Shown here: piece after piece, positions 7,485-15,539 of the stretch
Layout of the letters: each line of letters opens with the position of its first letter
How positions within the stretch are numbered: the first letter of the stretch is position 1
Assembly (NCBI RefSeq): GCF_016107575.1
Contig: NZ_JABAST010000010.1
Span: 1 to 64,000 of the forward strand
Reading direction: 5' to 3'
Length of the DNA stretch: 64,000 nucleotides
Source of the DNA: Psychrobacter faecalis
GTDB lineage: Bacteria > Pseudomonadota > Gammaproteobacteria > Pseudomonadales > Moraxellaceae
Program-made: the position numbers and the translations under genes
The notes under the pieces: model-generated
What the model was told of the DNA's origin: nothing
The model's database searches: none
Seen by the model: only the letters and a program-made list of their open reading frames with translations

Positions 7485-8951
7485 TCAAACAGGGTACAAG
7501 GCCGCCCGGACACCGACGCCGTAGTTGCCGTCCGTCCGAGAATAGTTGCAATAGACCATCCAGACACCAGCAAGCGCGCTGTGGCTCCAGTTGCCGCCCA
7601 CACGCGGGCACAGGTGCTCAATTCGGTTGTCATAAAAACGGTCATTGCCGAATATATTGGTGCCATCTGAGCCGCCAAGTTGCGGTATGCCTGCGCATGA
7701 GGCAGACCAAGCCAGACCACTGTTGGCGCTTGAGAATACCTGTTTGGTTGTAGAGCCGATTGCAAAGTTACGGCTCTCGCCGGTAAGCTCACCATAGCTT
7801 GCGCCAAGCGAGTCATAGCTTGCCGTCATTGCCGCAGTGCCCCAGGCATCGGTCGCAAGCGTTACTCCGCTGGTAAGTGCTGACGCTTTTGCACTGGTTT
7901 TTAATATGTAAAAATTACCGTCTGTTTGCGTCAACCCTAAAGCCACTTCGTACATATTGCCGTTCAGATCCGCAACTCCGCTGTGTTGGCCATTGTGTGT
8001 GGTCTTAGCGAATGGTTTTGCTGACCCTGTTTTGCCCGCTGTTAGGTAGCCGGTCTCTTCATAGATAACGCTCGTGTCGTTTGCGTCGCGCAGTGCGTTG
8101 TTATTGCAGCCTTTAGGGTAATTGGTTACACCAGCCGCATCGTACCAAGCGCATGCCGCCGTGCTCGTTGCTGCTTGGGCATGAGCCATGCTAAGCAACG
8201 ATAGCGCGCGCTGGATAAAGATGGTCGTTGGAAAGAAGCTTGCGCCACGGGTTTTGACAGCATCGATTGATCCGGCTAAGTTATTAGCGGGTGAGCCAGT
8301 TAGTGCGCTGAACGGGGAGTTAGCGGCGGCGGATGATAATGGGATGCCATTTTTGATAGAGCTTGCTTTGCCTGCGTTGTTACTCGCTTGATACTTATCA
8401 ACAAAGAAGCCGTCTTTTAATTGGCCATCGTCATAGAACGCGCGATGGACTGCGTAACCTGCACTTTGTGCCGCTGCGATGCTTGCGAATGCTTGTTTTG
8501 ACTTAACATCGCATGAATTAAGACCGTGAGTTGCATAATTAGGATTGCTTGCATGTCCCCAGCGGTAATAGAACATGGGGACATAGCACATCACCGAGCC
8601 GTCTGTGTATTGATAGTTGCCATAATTACTATGACCCTTGATGCGCGTGCCTTCCATCTCTGACATACCAGGCGGTAGGTTGGTTGTAATGCCAATACCA
8701 AATGATATCGATCCCGCAACGCCAATGTCCTCGAACGTCGGAATGACTGTATCGGTAAACAGCTTTTGTGATATCGCTGTCGTTGTCGATTGTCCAAGCT
8801 CAGAGGTCACTTTAGGTATCAAGGCTTTGACGTCTGTAAATTCAGCTGCTACCGCATCAAAATTGTCGTTAACCTTGCCATTACTGGTCCGTGCGCTGTC
8901 GCCGCCGATGCCTTTGGGCTCAGCACCAAGGTTTATTTTTTGTATTTGCAT
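7485..8951 (-). CDS. DGR target protein: tail-associated FGE/C-type-lectin-fold variable protein
   Basis: This 488-residue protein is probably a receptor-binding tail protein. The N-terminus (GGDSARTSNGKVNDNFDAV) looks like the virion-attachment segment of phage fibre proteins. The C-terminal half has the formylglycine-generating-enzyme/C-type-lectin fold pattern of DGR targets: a GFFVDKYQ entry strand, DLNGNMYEV (328-336; the NGN.wE motif) and a C-terminal GG.W...G...V. The variable repeat encodes about residues 447-484, with variable positions on the expected ligand face (S, H, L, Y, Y, D, G, Y, G where the template encodes mostly Asn). AAGGA lies upstream of the ATG. It sits between gpM-like and avd. 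Confidence 0.93.
   Translation of the reverse strand: MQIQKINLGAEPKGIGGDSARTSNGKVNDNFDAVAAEFTDVKALIPKVTSELGQSTTTAISQKLFTDTVIPTFEDIGVAGSISFGIGITTNLPPGMSEMEGTRIKGHSNYGNYQYTDGSVMCYVPMFYYRWGHASNPNYATHGLNSCDVKSKQAFASIAAAQSAGYAVHRAFYDDGQLKDGFFVDKYQASNNAGKASSIKNGIPLSSAAANSPFSALTGSPANNLAGSIDAVKTRGASFFPTTIFIQRALSLLSMAHAQAATSTAACAWYDAAGVTNYPKGCNNNALRDANDTSVIYEETGYLTAGKTGSAKPFAKTTHNGQHSGVADLNGNMYEVALGLTQTDGNFYILKTSAKASALTSGVTLATDAWGTAAMTASYDSLGASYGELTGESRNFAIGSTTKQVFSSANSGLAWSASCAGIPQLGGSDGTNIFGNDRFYDNRIEHLCPRVGGNWSHSALAGVWMVYCNYSRTDGNYGVGVRAALYPV
7501..7613 (-). repeat. DGR variable repeat (VR)
   Basis: This is the mutated counterpart of the template repeat, at the 3' end of the target gene. It differs from the template at 16 template adenines, replaced by C, G or T, and at one thymine. 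Invariant blocks include the G/C-only run 7500-7509, a candidate initiation-of-mutagenic-homology element. Codon changes turn template Asn codons into Ser, His, Leu, Tyr, Asp and Gly. The stop codon lies just past the repeat, so mutagenesis cannot affect downstream genes. Confidence 0.95.
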
Positions 8952-8959
8952 ACCAATCC

Positions 8960-9298
8960 TTAAGTATTATTAAACTGCTCAAAGTTGAGCGTGATTTGCC
9001 AATGATCGCCTTTGCGCTGCGGTATCGATACACCGGCGCAGGTATATTGTTTGGTGTTGCCGTGCGGGTCGGTCCACAGGAATGGTTTGGCGCCCGCATG
9101 TTCATCGATAAACGCTTCGATGGGCTTGATAACGGTATCAAGTGCGCCAGTCTTAGTGCCTGACCAGTTTTTGGTTGTGTTATTAATGCCAATAGATGAC
9201 AGCTGCGCATAGCCATCACCAAACTGTGTTTTGTTCACGCGATACTGTTTGTCAGCAACCGCGCCCATATCCATCTGCCAAGGAAATGTTTTTATCAT
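8960..9298 (-). CDS. Minor tail protein, gpM-like
   Basis: This protein of about 112 residues matches the lambda minor tail protein M family: MIKTFPW, then QFGDGYAQ, the W..D..G pattern (FLWTDPHG) and a beta-rich C-terminus. I chose the ATG at 9298 because the longer frame to 9322 begins inside a terminator hairpin. It lies just downstream of the tape measure gene as in lambda, and links the tape measure to the tail tip. Confidence 0.85.
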   Translation of the reverse strand: MIKTFPWQMDMGAVADKQYRVNKTQFGDGYAQLSSIGINNTTKNWSGTKTGALDTVIKPIEAFIDEHAGAKPFLWTDPHGNTKQYTCAGVSIPQRKGDHWQITLNFEQFNNT

Positions 9299-9312
9299 AG
9301 GTTTGCCCACTA

Positions 9313-9338
9313 AAAAGCCCACTGAGTAGTGGGCTTTT
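9313..9338. terminator. Hairpin terminator between tape measure and gpM-like genes
   Basis: An 11-bp perfect stem (AAAAGCCCACT / AGTGGGCTTTT) closes a 4-base loop (9324-9327). It has A and T tracts on both sides, so it could work in either direction. On minus it would attenuate transcription from the tape measure gene into the tip and DGR genes. Confidence 0.8.
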
Positions 9339-9358
9339 GGTTGATTGATATAGGTTGA

Positions 9359-12300
9359 TTACCGTTTTGCGTACAATCTATCGAGCGTGCCGTTTGGTCG
9401 GGTCATCTTATTGACTTCGCTGACGACGACAGCTGCTAGTCCTTGTCCGATTTGTTTGCCGTATGCGCTGTTTGATTCGACGTTTGAATTGCCGTCCATT
9501 GATACGGTTACGTTGACGTTGACGTTGATATTAGGTTTGCTGCCTTCGCTATTATCCAAAAAGCGACTTAACTTTTTGTTGTCATCAGCCTTTACTACGC
9601 GCTCATTTTTATCAAGCACCCAAGTGCCTTCGCGCGGTACGGATGCAATACCGTCATGCGCTTGACCAACAGGCATAGCAATTGACTTGATGTTACTAAC
9701 AATCTCAGCGCCCTGCATAACCGCTTGACCGATAATAGGTATGTTTTGCGGGAAGCCAACAGCCATTGCCTTGGCGACAGACTGCTGAATAGCCATTGCA
9801 GACTGCGCAATAGCAAAGCCTTTCTCCACTGCAAACAACGCACGATAGATACCTGATTGCTCCCCAGCAAAAGATTTGGCCATACCTGCCAAATCACCAA
9901 ACAGCGCCTCACCTTGCGTTAGCATGAGATTACGTTTAGCGTCTTGGTAACTTTGCTCGACTGCCATTCTCGCTTCTGACGCTCTTTGCACTTCGTCGGT
10001 ATGCAGCTGCTCAAATTGGCGCACTATCTCCAATCGCTGTTCGTAGTCAGATTGTATTTTACCCAACGGCGTTTCTTGCTCGATACCGCCAAGCATACCT
10101 TTTAGCGCTTCGCTAGATTTTTCTCTATCTTTTCCTAGTATTGCAAAGCGTGCCCTGATAGCGTCAGTCGCTTTCGCGGTCATGCCCAGTTGCTCGTAAG
10201 CCCGCGTTTGCTCTTTAAGCACTTCAAGCAATTCTTCATTGATGCCTTTGTATTTCTCGGTGTGCTCAATATCGTACATGAGCGCAGCAAGCGAGCTGCT
10301 ATTACCAAACAAGGCTTGCTGCTTGATAAGCCCATCAATACTGTCTTGCACTGATCTATTGGCATCAGCAAGCTTCTTAGTTAATTCTAACTGCTCCTTG
10401 GTTTGTGTTAATGCTATCAATTGGCTGGTATCAGCAGCGCCAAACTTGCCGACACTAATATCGTATTTAAGCGCCGCTAGCGCGCTGTCATTGCCAAACA
10501 ATGCAATCTCACGCTTTAGATTTGCAACACCATCTTGTACAGCTTTGACCGCATCGGCTACCATTTTTTGTGCGGCAGACACGACTGCCTTTCTTCCTTT
10601 CTTGATACCAACCGCCATACCTTCAGCAGTCTGCTCACCAACTTTCTTCATGACCCGTGATGGCGAACGAATATCCAGCACGCTCTTAGCTTTAGCAACT
10701 GCGCTTGATGCCATGCTGCCAATAGCTGTAGCAACACCGCTTGCGCCTTGCTTAATGCCATTAATCAAACCGTTGACTATATCTCTACCGACTTGCAGCA
10801 TACGACCGGGCAATTCTCTGAGCGTAGTCACGATGGTGTTTTTGATATTAATAATTGCGCCGCGGGTGTTAGCCACACCTCTATCCCAAGCCGCTTGCAT
10901 AGTCGCAACCGTGTTCAAGACATAGCTTTTTATCTTATTAAACTCAGCGTTAAGCCCGGCACTGATAGCAGCCCAGTTTTTAACGACTAGATAGCCACCG
11001 GCGGCAATCAATGCAATAGCTGCAACCACCGCAAGTATTGGACTGGTTAAGACAGCTAGCGCAGCATTGAAAGTCCAAGTCGCTGCGGCGCCTACGCCCG
11101 CCGCCACTGACCAACTTGCGGTTGCCACAGTCATCACACCTGCTTGCACCGCTGCCGCTGCTGCCTGTACTTTCAATAGTATCAATGGCGCATTTGCTGC
11201 AATCAAAGCCACTGTAAGCGCGCTTACTGCTACGCCTAGTGCAATAAAAGCAGGTTTATTCTCACTAACGACACGCTTTATTTCGTCCCAGTTTTGATAA
11301 ACCAAAGCTCCAGTCGCAAGCAATATGCCAAGCCCTAGTACTGTCAAGCCCATCGTAGTGCCTAATGCAGCGTATGCTAGCTTCAGGCCGTCAACAGTAG
11401 TCTTTGCTGCCGTAAATCCATCAACTGCTAGCTTTAGACCTAACACTGTGCCAATTAATGACCCGCCAATAAGAGTGATTTGCTGTATCAGCTCGGGATT
11501 TGCAGACACCCATGTGCCCACAATTGCGACCATAGGGGTCATCTTTAGCAGCAATTCATTTAATGCAGGTATAAAGGCATCGCCAAGACTTGCGACTACA
11601 CCATCTATATTGTTTTTGATTAGGACCATTTTATTAGCAGACGTTGCGCTGATTTTCTCAAACTCAACATCCATTGAACCAAAATAATCCTTGGTTGTAT
11701 TGACAGTCTCACCAAGCATTTCCCAGTTATTTTCTAGTACGCCGACACTGCCTGCGAGCATCGTTATATCATCGCCAAATTCTTTACCGATGATCAAGGC
11801 GTTCGTGCCGATACGTTTTGACTGCTCTAGCTTATTGATAGCCTCAAGATAAGTAATAATGGCCTGCTTACCATCGGTTGCGACTAGCTTACTAAAATCA
11901 TCAATATTTAACCCCAACTGCTCAAAGCCGATTAATTGAGACTTGGTGGCGTTATCCAGTGTAGAAAATGAAGTTAATAATGAATTGACCGCCGTAGAAG
12001 CAACCTCGGCAGGCTTACCCATGGCAATCAATGCGCCGGTCAAGCCTAACGTTGCGTCCTCTGACAAGCCAAAGACTTTAGCGACACCACCGACACGTTG
12101 CAGTGAATCAATGAGCTGGGCGGCGGTAGCAGGGGTGTTGTTTGATAGCGTATTAATCGCATCGCCCAGACGGTCGATATTTTCAATAGGTATCTGAAAC
12201 ACGTTAGCGATTTTCGCCATGCTATCAGCGGCTTGCTGCGCTGGTATATCAAAAGCAACGCCCATCTTTGCCATAACTTCGGTAAAGTGAACCAAATCTT

Positions 12301-12661
12301 TTTCTGCAATACCCAGCTGACCGCCGGTAGCGGTGACAGCTGCCAATTCTTCAAAGGTTTGCGGTATCTGTGTTGTCAGCGCCTGTAGCTCTTTACGCAT
12401 ATTTGCCAAGCCGTTGCTTGAGGCAAAGTCTACAGTCTTATCAATCTCAGCCATCGAGGTCTCAAACGACATCGCTGTCTTTAATGATAATGCGCCCATA
12501 CCGGCAAGCGCTGTGCCAACAACCGCTGCCGCTTTGGTAGCGCTCTTACCCATTTGCCCAAAACTGGTGCTAGAGTTTTCCCGTGCTCGCCTGAGCTCAT
12601 TGTTGTATCTGGCAGTGTTTGCCTCCATAATGATTTGGATTCTACTCAATACCGACGCCAT
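9359..12661 (-). CDS. Tail tape measure protein
   Basis: This 1,100-residue protein sets tail length and is ejected with the DNA. The N-terminal region carries the TP901-type tape-measure core (TGGQLGIAEKDLVHF, AQQAADSMAKI). Several hydrophobic helices follow around residues 410-560, then long helical segments with two related copies of the motif LFGN[DS]S[AS]LAALKYD / LMYD. The C-terminus (VPREGTWVLDKNERVV) is common in this family. It is the largest gene here, directly downstream of the frameshifted G/GT chaperone genes, as expected. Confidence 0.95.
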   Translation of the reverse strand: MASVLSRIQIIMEANTARYNNELRRARENSSTSFGQMGKSATKAAAVVGTALAGMGALSLKTAMSFETSMAEIDKTVDFASSNGLANMRKELQALTTQIPQTFEELAAVTATGGQLGIAEKDLVHFTEVMAKMGVAFDIPAQQAADSMAKIANVFQIPIENIDRLGDAINTLSNNTPATAAQLIDSLQRVGGVAKVFGLSEDATLGLTGALIAMGKPAEVASTAVNSLLTSFSTLDNATKSQLIGFEQLGLNIDDFSKLVATDGKQAIITYLEAINKLEQSKRIGTNALIIGKEFGDDITMLAGSVGVLENNWEMLGETVNTTKDYFGSMDVEFEKISATSANKMVLIKNNIDGVVASLGDAFIPALNELLLKMTPMVAIVGTWVSANPELIQQITLIGGSLIGTVLGLKLAVDGFTAAKTTVDGLKLAYAALGTTMGLTVLGLGILLATGALVYQNWDEIKRVVSENKPAFIALGVAVSALTVALIAANAPLILLKVQAAAAAVQAGVMTVATASWSVAAGVGAAATWTFNAALAVLTSPILAVVAAIALIAAGGYLVVKNWAAISAGLNAEFNKIKSYVLNTVATMQAAWDRGVANTRGAIINIKNTIVTTLRELPGRMLQVGRDIVNGLINGIKQGASGVATAIGSMASSAVAKAKSVLDIRSPSRVMKKVGEQTAEGMAVGIKKGRKAVVSAAQKMVADAVKAVQDGVANLKREIALFGNDSALAALKYDISVGKFGAADTSQLIALTQTKEQLELTKKLADANRSVQDSIDGLIKQQALFGNSSSLAALMYDIEHTEKYKGINEELLEVLKEQTRAYEQLGMTAKATDAIRARFAILGKDREKSSEALKGMLGGIEQETPLGKIQSDYEQRLEIVRQFEQLHTDEVQRASEARMAVEQSYQDAKRNLMLTQGEALFGDLAGMAKSFAGEQSGIYRALFAVEKGFAIAQSAMAIQQSVAKAMAVGFPQNIPIIGQAVMQGAEIVSNIKSIAMPVGQAHDGIASVPREGTWVLDKNERVVKADDNKKLSRFLDNSEGSKPNINVNVNVTVSMDGNSNVESNSAYGKQIGQGLAAVVVSEVNKMTRPNGTLDRLYAKR

Positions 12662-12676
12662 ATCGTCACCCTATGA

Positions 12677-12994
12677 TTAATTGTGATTGTTTTGCGGATT
12701 GACTTTTGATTTTAGGAAGTCTTTTAGCGCGGCTGCTTGAGCTTGTGCTTGCTGTTTGGCGACTTGTATTCGTTGCTGTTCTTTTTGCTCAGGCGTTTGC
12801 ATGCTATAGTCAAATAACATGAATTCTTTTAGCTCTGGCTTTTCCTCACTGCCATAATTCTGCTTGCGCAAAGTGGCAAACTGTATATCAAAAAACTTCC
12901 CACCGAACGGCTCTACGTACTCATAAAATGCTTGCCACTCGGTTAGCTCTTTTGATGTGATGTTGTCATCAATCCAAGCCACCGACTTGCTCAA
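12677..12994 (-). CDS. Tail assembly chaperone, gpT-like part (made by -1 frameshift)
   Basis: This is the downstream half of a G/GT chaperone pair. The frame from 12994 encodes about 105 residues (SKSVAWIDD, EWQAFYEYVEPFGG) like lambda gpT, and ends in a Gln/Ala-rich tail. There is only a weak TTG start. The frame is open upstream to the slippery site at 13042-13048, so the product is probably made only as a G-T fusion. In lambda, gpG and gpGT coat the tape measure during tail tube assembly. Confidence 0.85.
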   Translation of the reverse strand: MSKSVAWIDDNITSKELTEWQAFYEYVEPFGGKFFDIQFATLRKQNYGSEEKPELKEFMLFDYSMQTPEQKEQQRIQVAKQQAQAQAAALKDFLKSKVNPQNNHN

Positions 12995-13038
12995 ATGAGC
13001 GGCAAGCCGAAACTTAAATATACGTAGCGGGTGGGCTA

Positions 13039-13392
13039 TTAGTTTTTTGCAGCTTCTTCTTTTGCCTCTGGTTGCAGGGCGTTGATGTCGCTTGATGCGT
13101 CGAAGACTTTTGACACAATGGCAGATGGAAAACCTTTAACCATTTCCAAGTCGTCATCGTTAAACTCTAAAACGCCGTTTTCATCACAGACCGAGTAGAT
13201 AAATATCACTGCGCGTACGCCGTTATTTTTTGATTCTTTTTGCATATGACGCTCTAAGCCTTCACGCTCAGCAGCAGTCATTACCTTGATAAACACTTCA
13301 CCAAGGTCGGGAATCTCAATGGATTTGACGCTGGTTTTTAACTGCATAAAATCCGCTTTGCTCAATACTTTTTTGGCTACTTGTTTGGTCAT
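13039..13392 (-). CDS. Tail assembly chaperone, gpG-like
   Basis: This 117-residue protein has the size and position of lambda gpG. It has a basic N-terminus (TKQVAKKVLSKADF), a VFIKVMTAAEREGLE segment and acidic C-terminal residues. It ends in GCA-AAA-AAC-TAA, which contains a classic -1 slippery heptamer. Located between the major tail protein and the tape measure, as in most siphophages. Confidence 0.85.
   Translation of the reverse strand: MTKQVAKKVLSKADFMQLKTSVKSIEIPDLGEVFIKVMTAAEREGLERHMQKESKNNGVRAVIFIYSVCDENGVLEFNDDDLEMVKGFPSAIVSKVFDASSDINALQPEAKEEAAKN
13042..13048 (-). promoter_or_regulatory. -1 programmed frameshift site (A AAA AAC) at end of gpG-like gene
   Basis: On minus, codons GCA AAA AAC TAA contain the heptamer A_AAA_AAC in the phase needed for -1 slippage. 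A -1 shift reads GCA AAA AAA CTA ATA GCC and continues with no stop into the gpT-like frame, giving a G-T fusion. The stop is the next codon after the heptamer. Lambda uses GGGAAAG for the same purpose. Confidence 0.88.
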
Positions 13393-13496
13393 TTTGTTAC
13401 CTGCTTATTAGTTAGGGATAATAAAAAAGAAAAATAAAAAGGCGTAGAGCCGGTTAGACCACTACACCTATAAACTTATTGCGTAATAACCAACGA

Positions 13497-13925
13497 CTAG
13501 ACTGTTGGCGTGACTTCTGAGCTGATAACCAATACACCTTCGACTTTTAGCATGTCTTTTTGCTCAGCGACCAAGTTAAACTCTTTGATCATACCGTCAA
13601 AGGTAAAGCCTTCACCCGCAGCATCTACAAAGGTAATCTTATTTTTCAGCGTCGTATTGTTATTAAAAGCCGCTTTTAGCTCCATATGCTGAGGATCAGT
13701 CGGCATGTAGTACAAAGTAAACGCTATTTCTGACGTTTCTCGGAAGTTGGCCACTGCGTTCACAGTAGACGTGGCATCAGTAGGCGTCACATCCACCACT
13801 GTTTTGGGTAGATTAGGCATATCCATGCTGTTCAAAAACTGCACTTGGTTAAAAGTGGGCACATCATCGGTTGCAATACTCCAGGTGTACTGCGTGTTTA
13901 CCAGCTTATCGGTTGAAATAGCCAT
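13497..13925 (-). CDS. Major tail tube protein
   Basis: This protein of about 142 residues polymerises into the tail tube, judged by size, beta-rich sequence and position upstream of the G/GT pair. It contains the tube-protein features VVDVTPTDA, an EIAFTLYYMPTDPQH segment and a C-terminal domain (GEGFTFDGMIKEFNLVAEQ, LKVEGVLVISSEV). I chose the ATG at 13925, preceded by GAGAG; a GTG at 13934 is possible. Confidence 0.85.
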   Translation of the reverse strand: MAISTDKLVNTQYTWSIATDDVPTFNQVQFLNSMDMPNLPKTVVDVTPTDATSTVNAVANFRETSEIAFTLYYMPTDPQHMELKAAFNNNTTLKNKITFVDAAGEGFTFDGMIKEFNLVAEQKDMLKVEGVLVISSEVTPTV

Positions 13926-14003
13926 ATTTGTCACTCTCTCATTTGTGGGCGTTATATCCGAGGCTTATGCCTGAGATTGCATAATAGCGGTTGCTATATT
14001 TGT

Positions 14004-14354
14004 TTAATTGGTTTGCCAGATATGGCATTCGATACTTTGTCTAAATAGCTTGGCATCGTCCTCATACATATATCGGCGGCTGTCATAGTGAAACGGCTGC
14101 ACGTTATTTTTAAGTATCTCAAGCATCTCATTCGTTTTGTCTTCACAGCCATCATAATTGCTGTGATAGACATCCAACTGCAAGTAAGCCATCTCGCGAC
14201 CGGTATAGCCCATGATGACATTGGTCGCGTTGGTATTAAGCACGGTATAGACCAGATAAGGCAGTCCTTTCTCAGAGTCGGGTCTGACCAGTGGATAGAC
14301 CTTATTTTCAAACAGAGCCCTTAGGTTGCTGTATATCACCTCGCTAGCTTTCAT
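14004..14354 (-). CDS. Tail terminator / completion protein (DUF3168-like)
   Basis: This 116-residue protein has the pattern of the DUF3168/gpU-type tail-completion family: helical N-terminus, VYPLVRPDSEKGLPYLVY, and LQLDVYHSNYDGCEDKTNEML. It should cap the tail tube at the head-proximal end. It lies between the HK97 gp10-like gene and the major tail protein, the usual order. Confidence 0.8.
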   Translation of the reverse strand: MKASEVIYSNLRALFENKVYPLVRPDSEKGLPYLVYTVLNTNATNVIMGYTGREMAYLQLDVYHSNYDGCEDKTNEMLEILKNNVQPFHYDSRRYMYEDDAKLFRQSIECHIWQTN

Positions 14355-14366
14355 TGTTTATCCTTG

Positions 14367-14753
14367 TTAGCCAATCAGTACCTTATCGATCTCAACTTTC
14401 CATTTTTCTTTAAACTTATTCACACCTTCTTCATACTTGCTGTCTACGGCAGGTCGCAGGAAGGGCGCTGCCGCCATCTTGCTAGTGCCATTTTCTATAA
14501 AGTACCAATAGAATGCCTTGCCAGATATGTAGATGCCGACAGCGGGCTTTTCGGTATATCTCATTTGCTTGGAGCGTATATTCTTTTTGAGCAGACCTGT
14601 TCTCTCTGGGGCGCGGGCCTTTGCTTCTTTTTTGATAGGTTGGATGCCAGCATTAAGGGCTTTCATCATCACCTTTTTTTTGGATGTATCCGCGAGTCTG
14701 TCAAACTGACTTTCTAGATCATCCAAGCCTTCTATTCTAAAATCGACGCTCAT
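14367..14753 (-). CDS. HK97 gp10-like head-tail/tail component
   Basis: This 128-residue protein matches the HK97 gp10 family: IEGLDDLESQF near the N-terminus, KEAKARAPERTGLLKKNI in the middle and YWYFIENGTSKMAAAPFLRPA near the C-terminus. It acts at the head-tail junction or in tail completion. It is the first gene after the terminator-bounded Ltp moron and overlaps no neighbour. Confidence 0.85.
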   Translation of the reverse strand: MSVDFRIEGLDDLESQFDRLADTSKKKVMMKALNAGIQPIKKEAKARAPERTGLLKKNIRSKQMRYTEKPAVGIYISGKAFYWYFIENGTSKMAAAPFLRPAVDSKYEEGVNKFKEKWKVEIDKVLIG

Positions 14754-14772
14754 AATGGAATCCTAGATAATA

Positions 14773-14800
14773 AAAAGCCCTATCAGATGACAGGGCTTTT
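14773..14800. terminator. Hairpin terminator upstream of the HK97 gp10-like gene
   Basis: Stem AAAAGCCCT / AGGGCTTTT with an internal loop, flanked by A and T tracts. With the hairpin at 14917-14943 it separates the Ltp moron from the tail genes on minus. Confidence 0.7.
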
Positions 14801-14916
14801 TTGAGTAGGTTATCGGTTATTTAGTGGCTGGCTGACTAATCATATCGCGCACTGTATCCAGATTGAGGTTGATTAGATAATGCTGGTGATTAACGAATTA
14901 GTAAATGTTTGATAAT

Positions 14917-14943
14917 AAAAAACCCACCGATTGGTGGGTTTTT
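14917..14943. terminator. Hairpin terminator after the Ltp moron
   Basis: A strong stem (AAAACCCACC / GGTGGGTTTT) closes loop GATT, with A/T tracts on both sides. It lies about 25 bases past the stop codon of the Ltp-like gene on minus. Confidence 0.8.
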
Positions 14944-14966
14944 AGTTAATAAAATACTAATGGGTT

Positions 14967-15449
14967 TTAATCACAAGCGCCTGCTAGTTTAGCGCCATAT
15001 TCTGCTTGCTCTTTCGTGTATTTATCACCCGCTGAAGACGACAACTGAGTCACTAAGCCTTCACATGAAAACCCTGTAAATGATAGGTAGTTCTCAGCGG
15101 ACCTACCTGCTTGCTCATTGTAGTCAATATCCATGCTATCAACCGCAATAGTGGCGTCGTCAATATTGTAACCATCGCCAGCATCAGATGATAACTGGTT
15201 GATTAAACCATCTCGCGAAAAACCCTGAAAACTAATATAGTTTTTAGCCGATCTAACGGCATTTTTCTGCTGATTAGTCATACCATTGTCTTCTGCGACC
15301 ACCTCAGTTTCAGAAATCATGGGCTCAGCGACATCAGCCGATGTCGTCGTTTGTGCCACTGTTTTTTCTGCGTCATCTGAGCCAAAGATAAGCCCAATGA
15401 TAAACAGCGCAACAACAATAATAATTATCCACTTAATTATCTTTTTCAT
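14967..15449 (-). CDS. Ltp-family membrane-anchored protein, probable superinfection exclusion factor
   Basis: This 160-residue protein has an N-terminal membrane anchor (MKKIIKWIIIIVVALFIIG), a short acidic linker and two copies of the Ltp repeat: RSAKNYISFQGFSRDGLINQ...A..AVD and RSAENYLSFTGFSCEGLVTQ...QAEYGA. Phage Ltp proteins (known from Streptococcus thermophilus TP-J34) block DNA injection by superinfecting phages through the tape measure. The gene sits among head-tail genes with its own candidate promoter and terminators, which is moron architecture. A longer frame to 15521 exists; I chose the ATG beginning the membrane anchor. No lipobox is seen. Confidence 0.82.
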   Translation of the reverse strand: MKKIIKWIIIIVVALFIIGLIFGSDDAEKTVAQTTTSADVAEPMISETEVVAEDNGMTNQQKNAVRSAKNYISFQGFSRDGLINQLSSDAGDGYNIDDATIAVDSMDIDYNEQAGRSAENYLSFTGFSCEGLVTQLSSSAGDKYTKEQAEYGAKLAGACD

Positions 15450-15487
15450 ATCAAACATGCCCATAACAGTAAAATCAATAGACAAGT

Positions 15488-15517
15488 ATATTACGAGTGA
15501 CAACATTAATCTAGCAA
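15488..15517 (-). promoter_or_regulatory. Candidate promoter of the Ltp moron
   Basis: On minus, TTGCTA (15512-15517), 18 bases and TAATAT (15488-15493) make a plausible sigma-70 promoter 39 bases before the Ltp start codon. It would let the gene be expressed in the lysogen. Confidence 0.5.
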
Positions 15518-15539
15518 TCACAGAAATAAAGTAGAAATA

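Noticed and set aside
7441-7500. Cruciform hairpin just after the variable repeat, as known in some DGRs
   Set aside because: Only a weak 7-bp inverted pair with a loop of about 39 bases was found, so I do not claim the element.
10239-10925. Plus-strand frame of 228 codons inside the tape measure gene
   Set aside because: Antisense shadow of a long, Ala/Leu-rich coding sequence with no start signals or known motifs.
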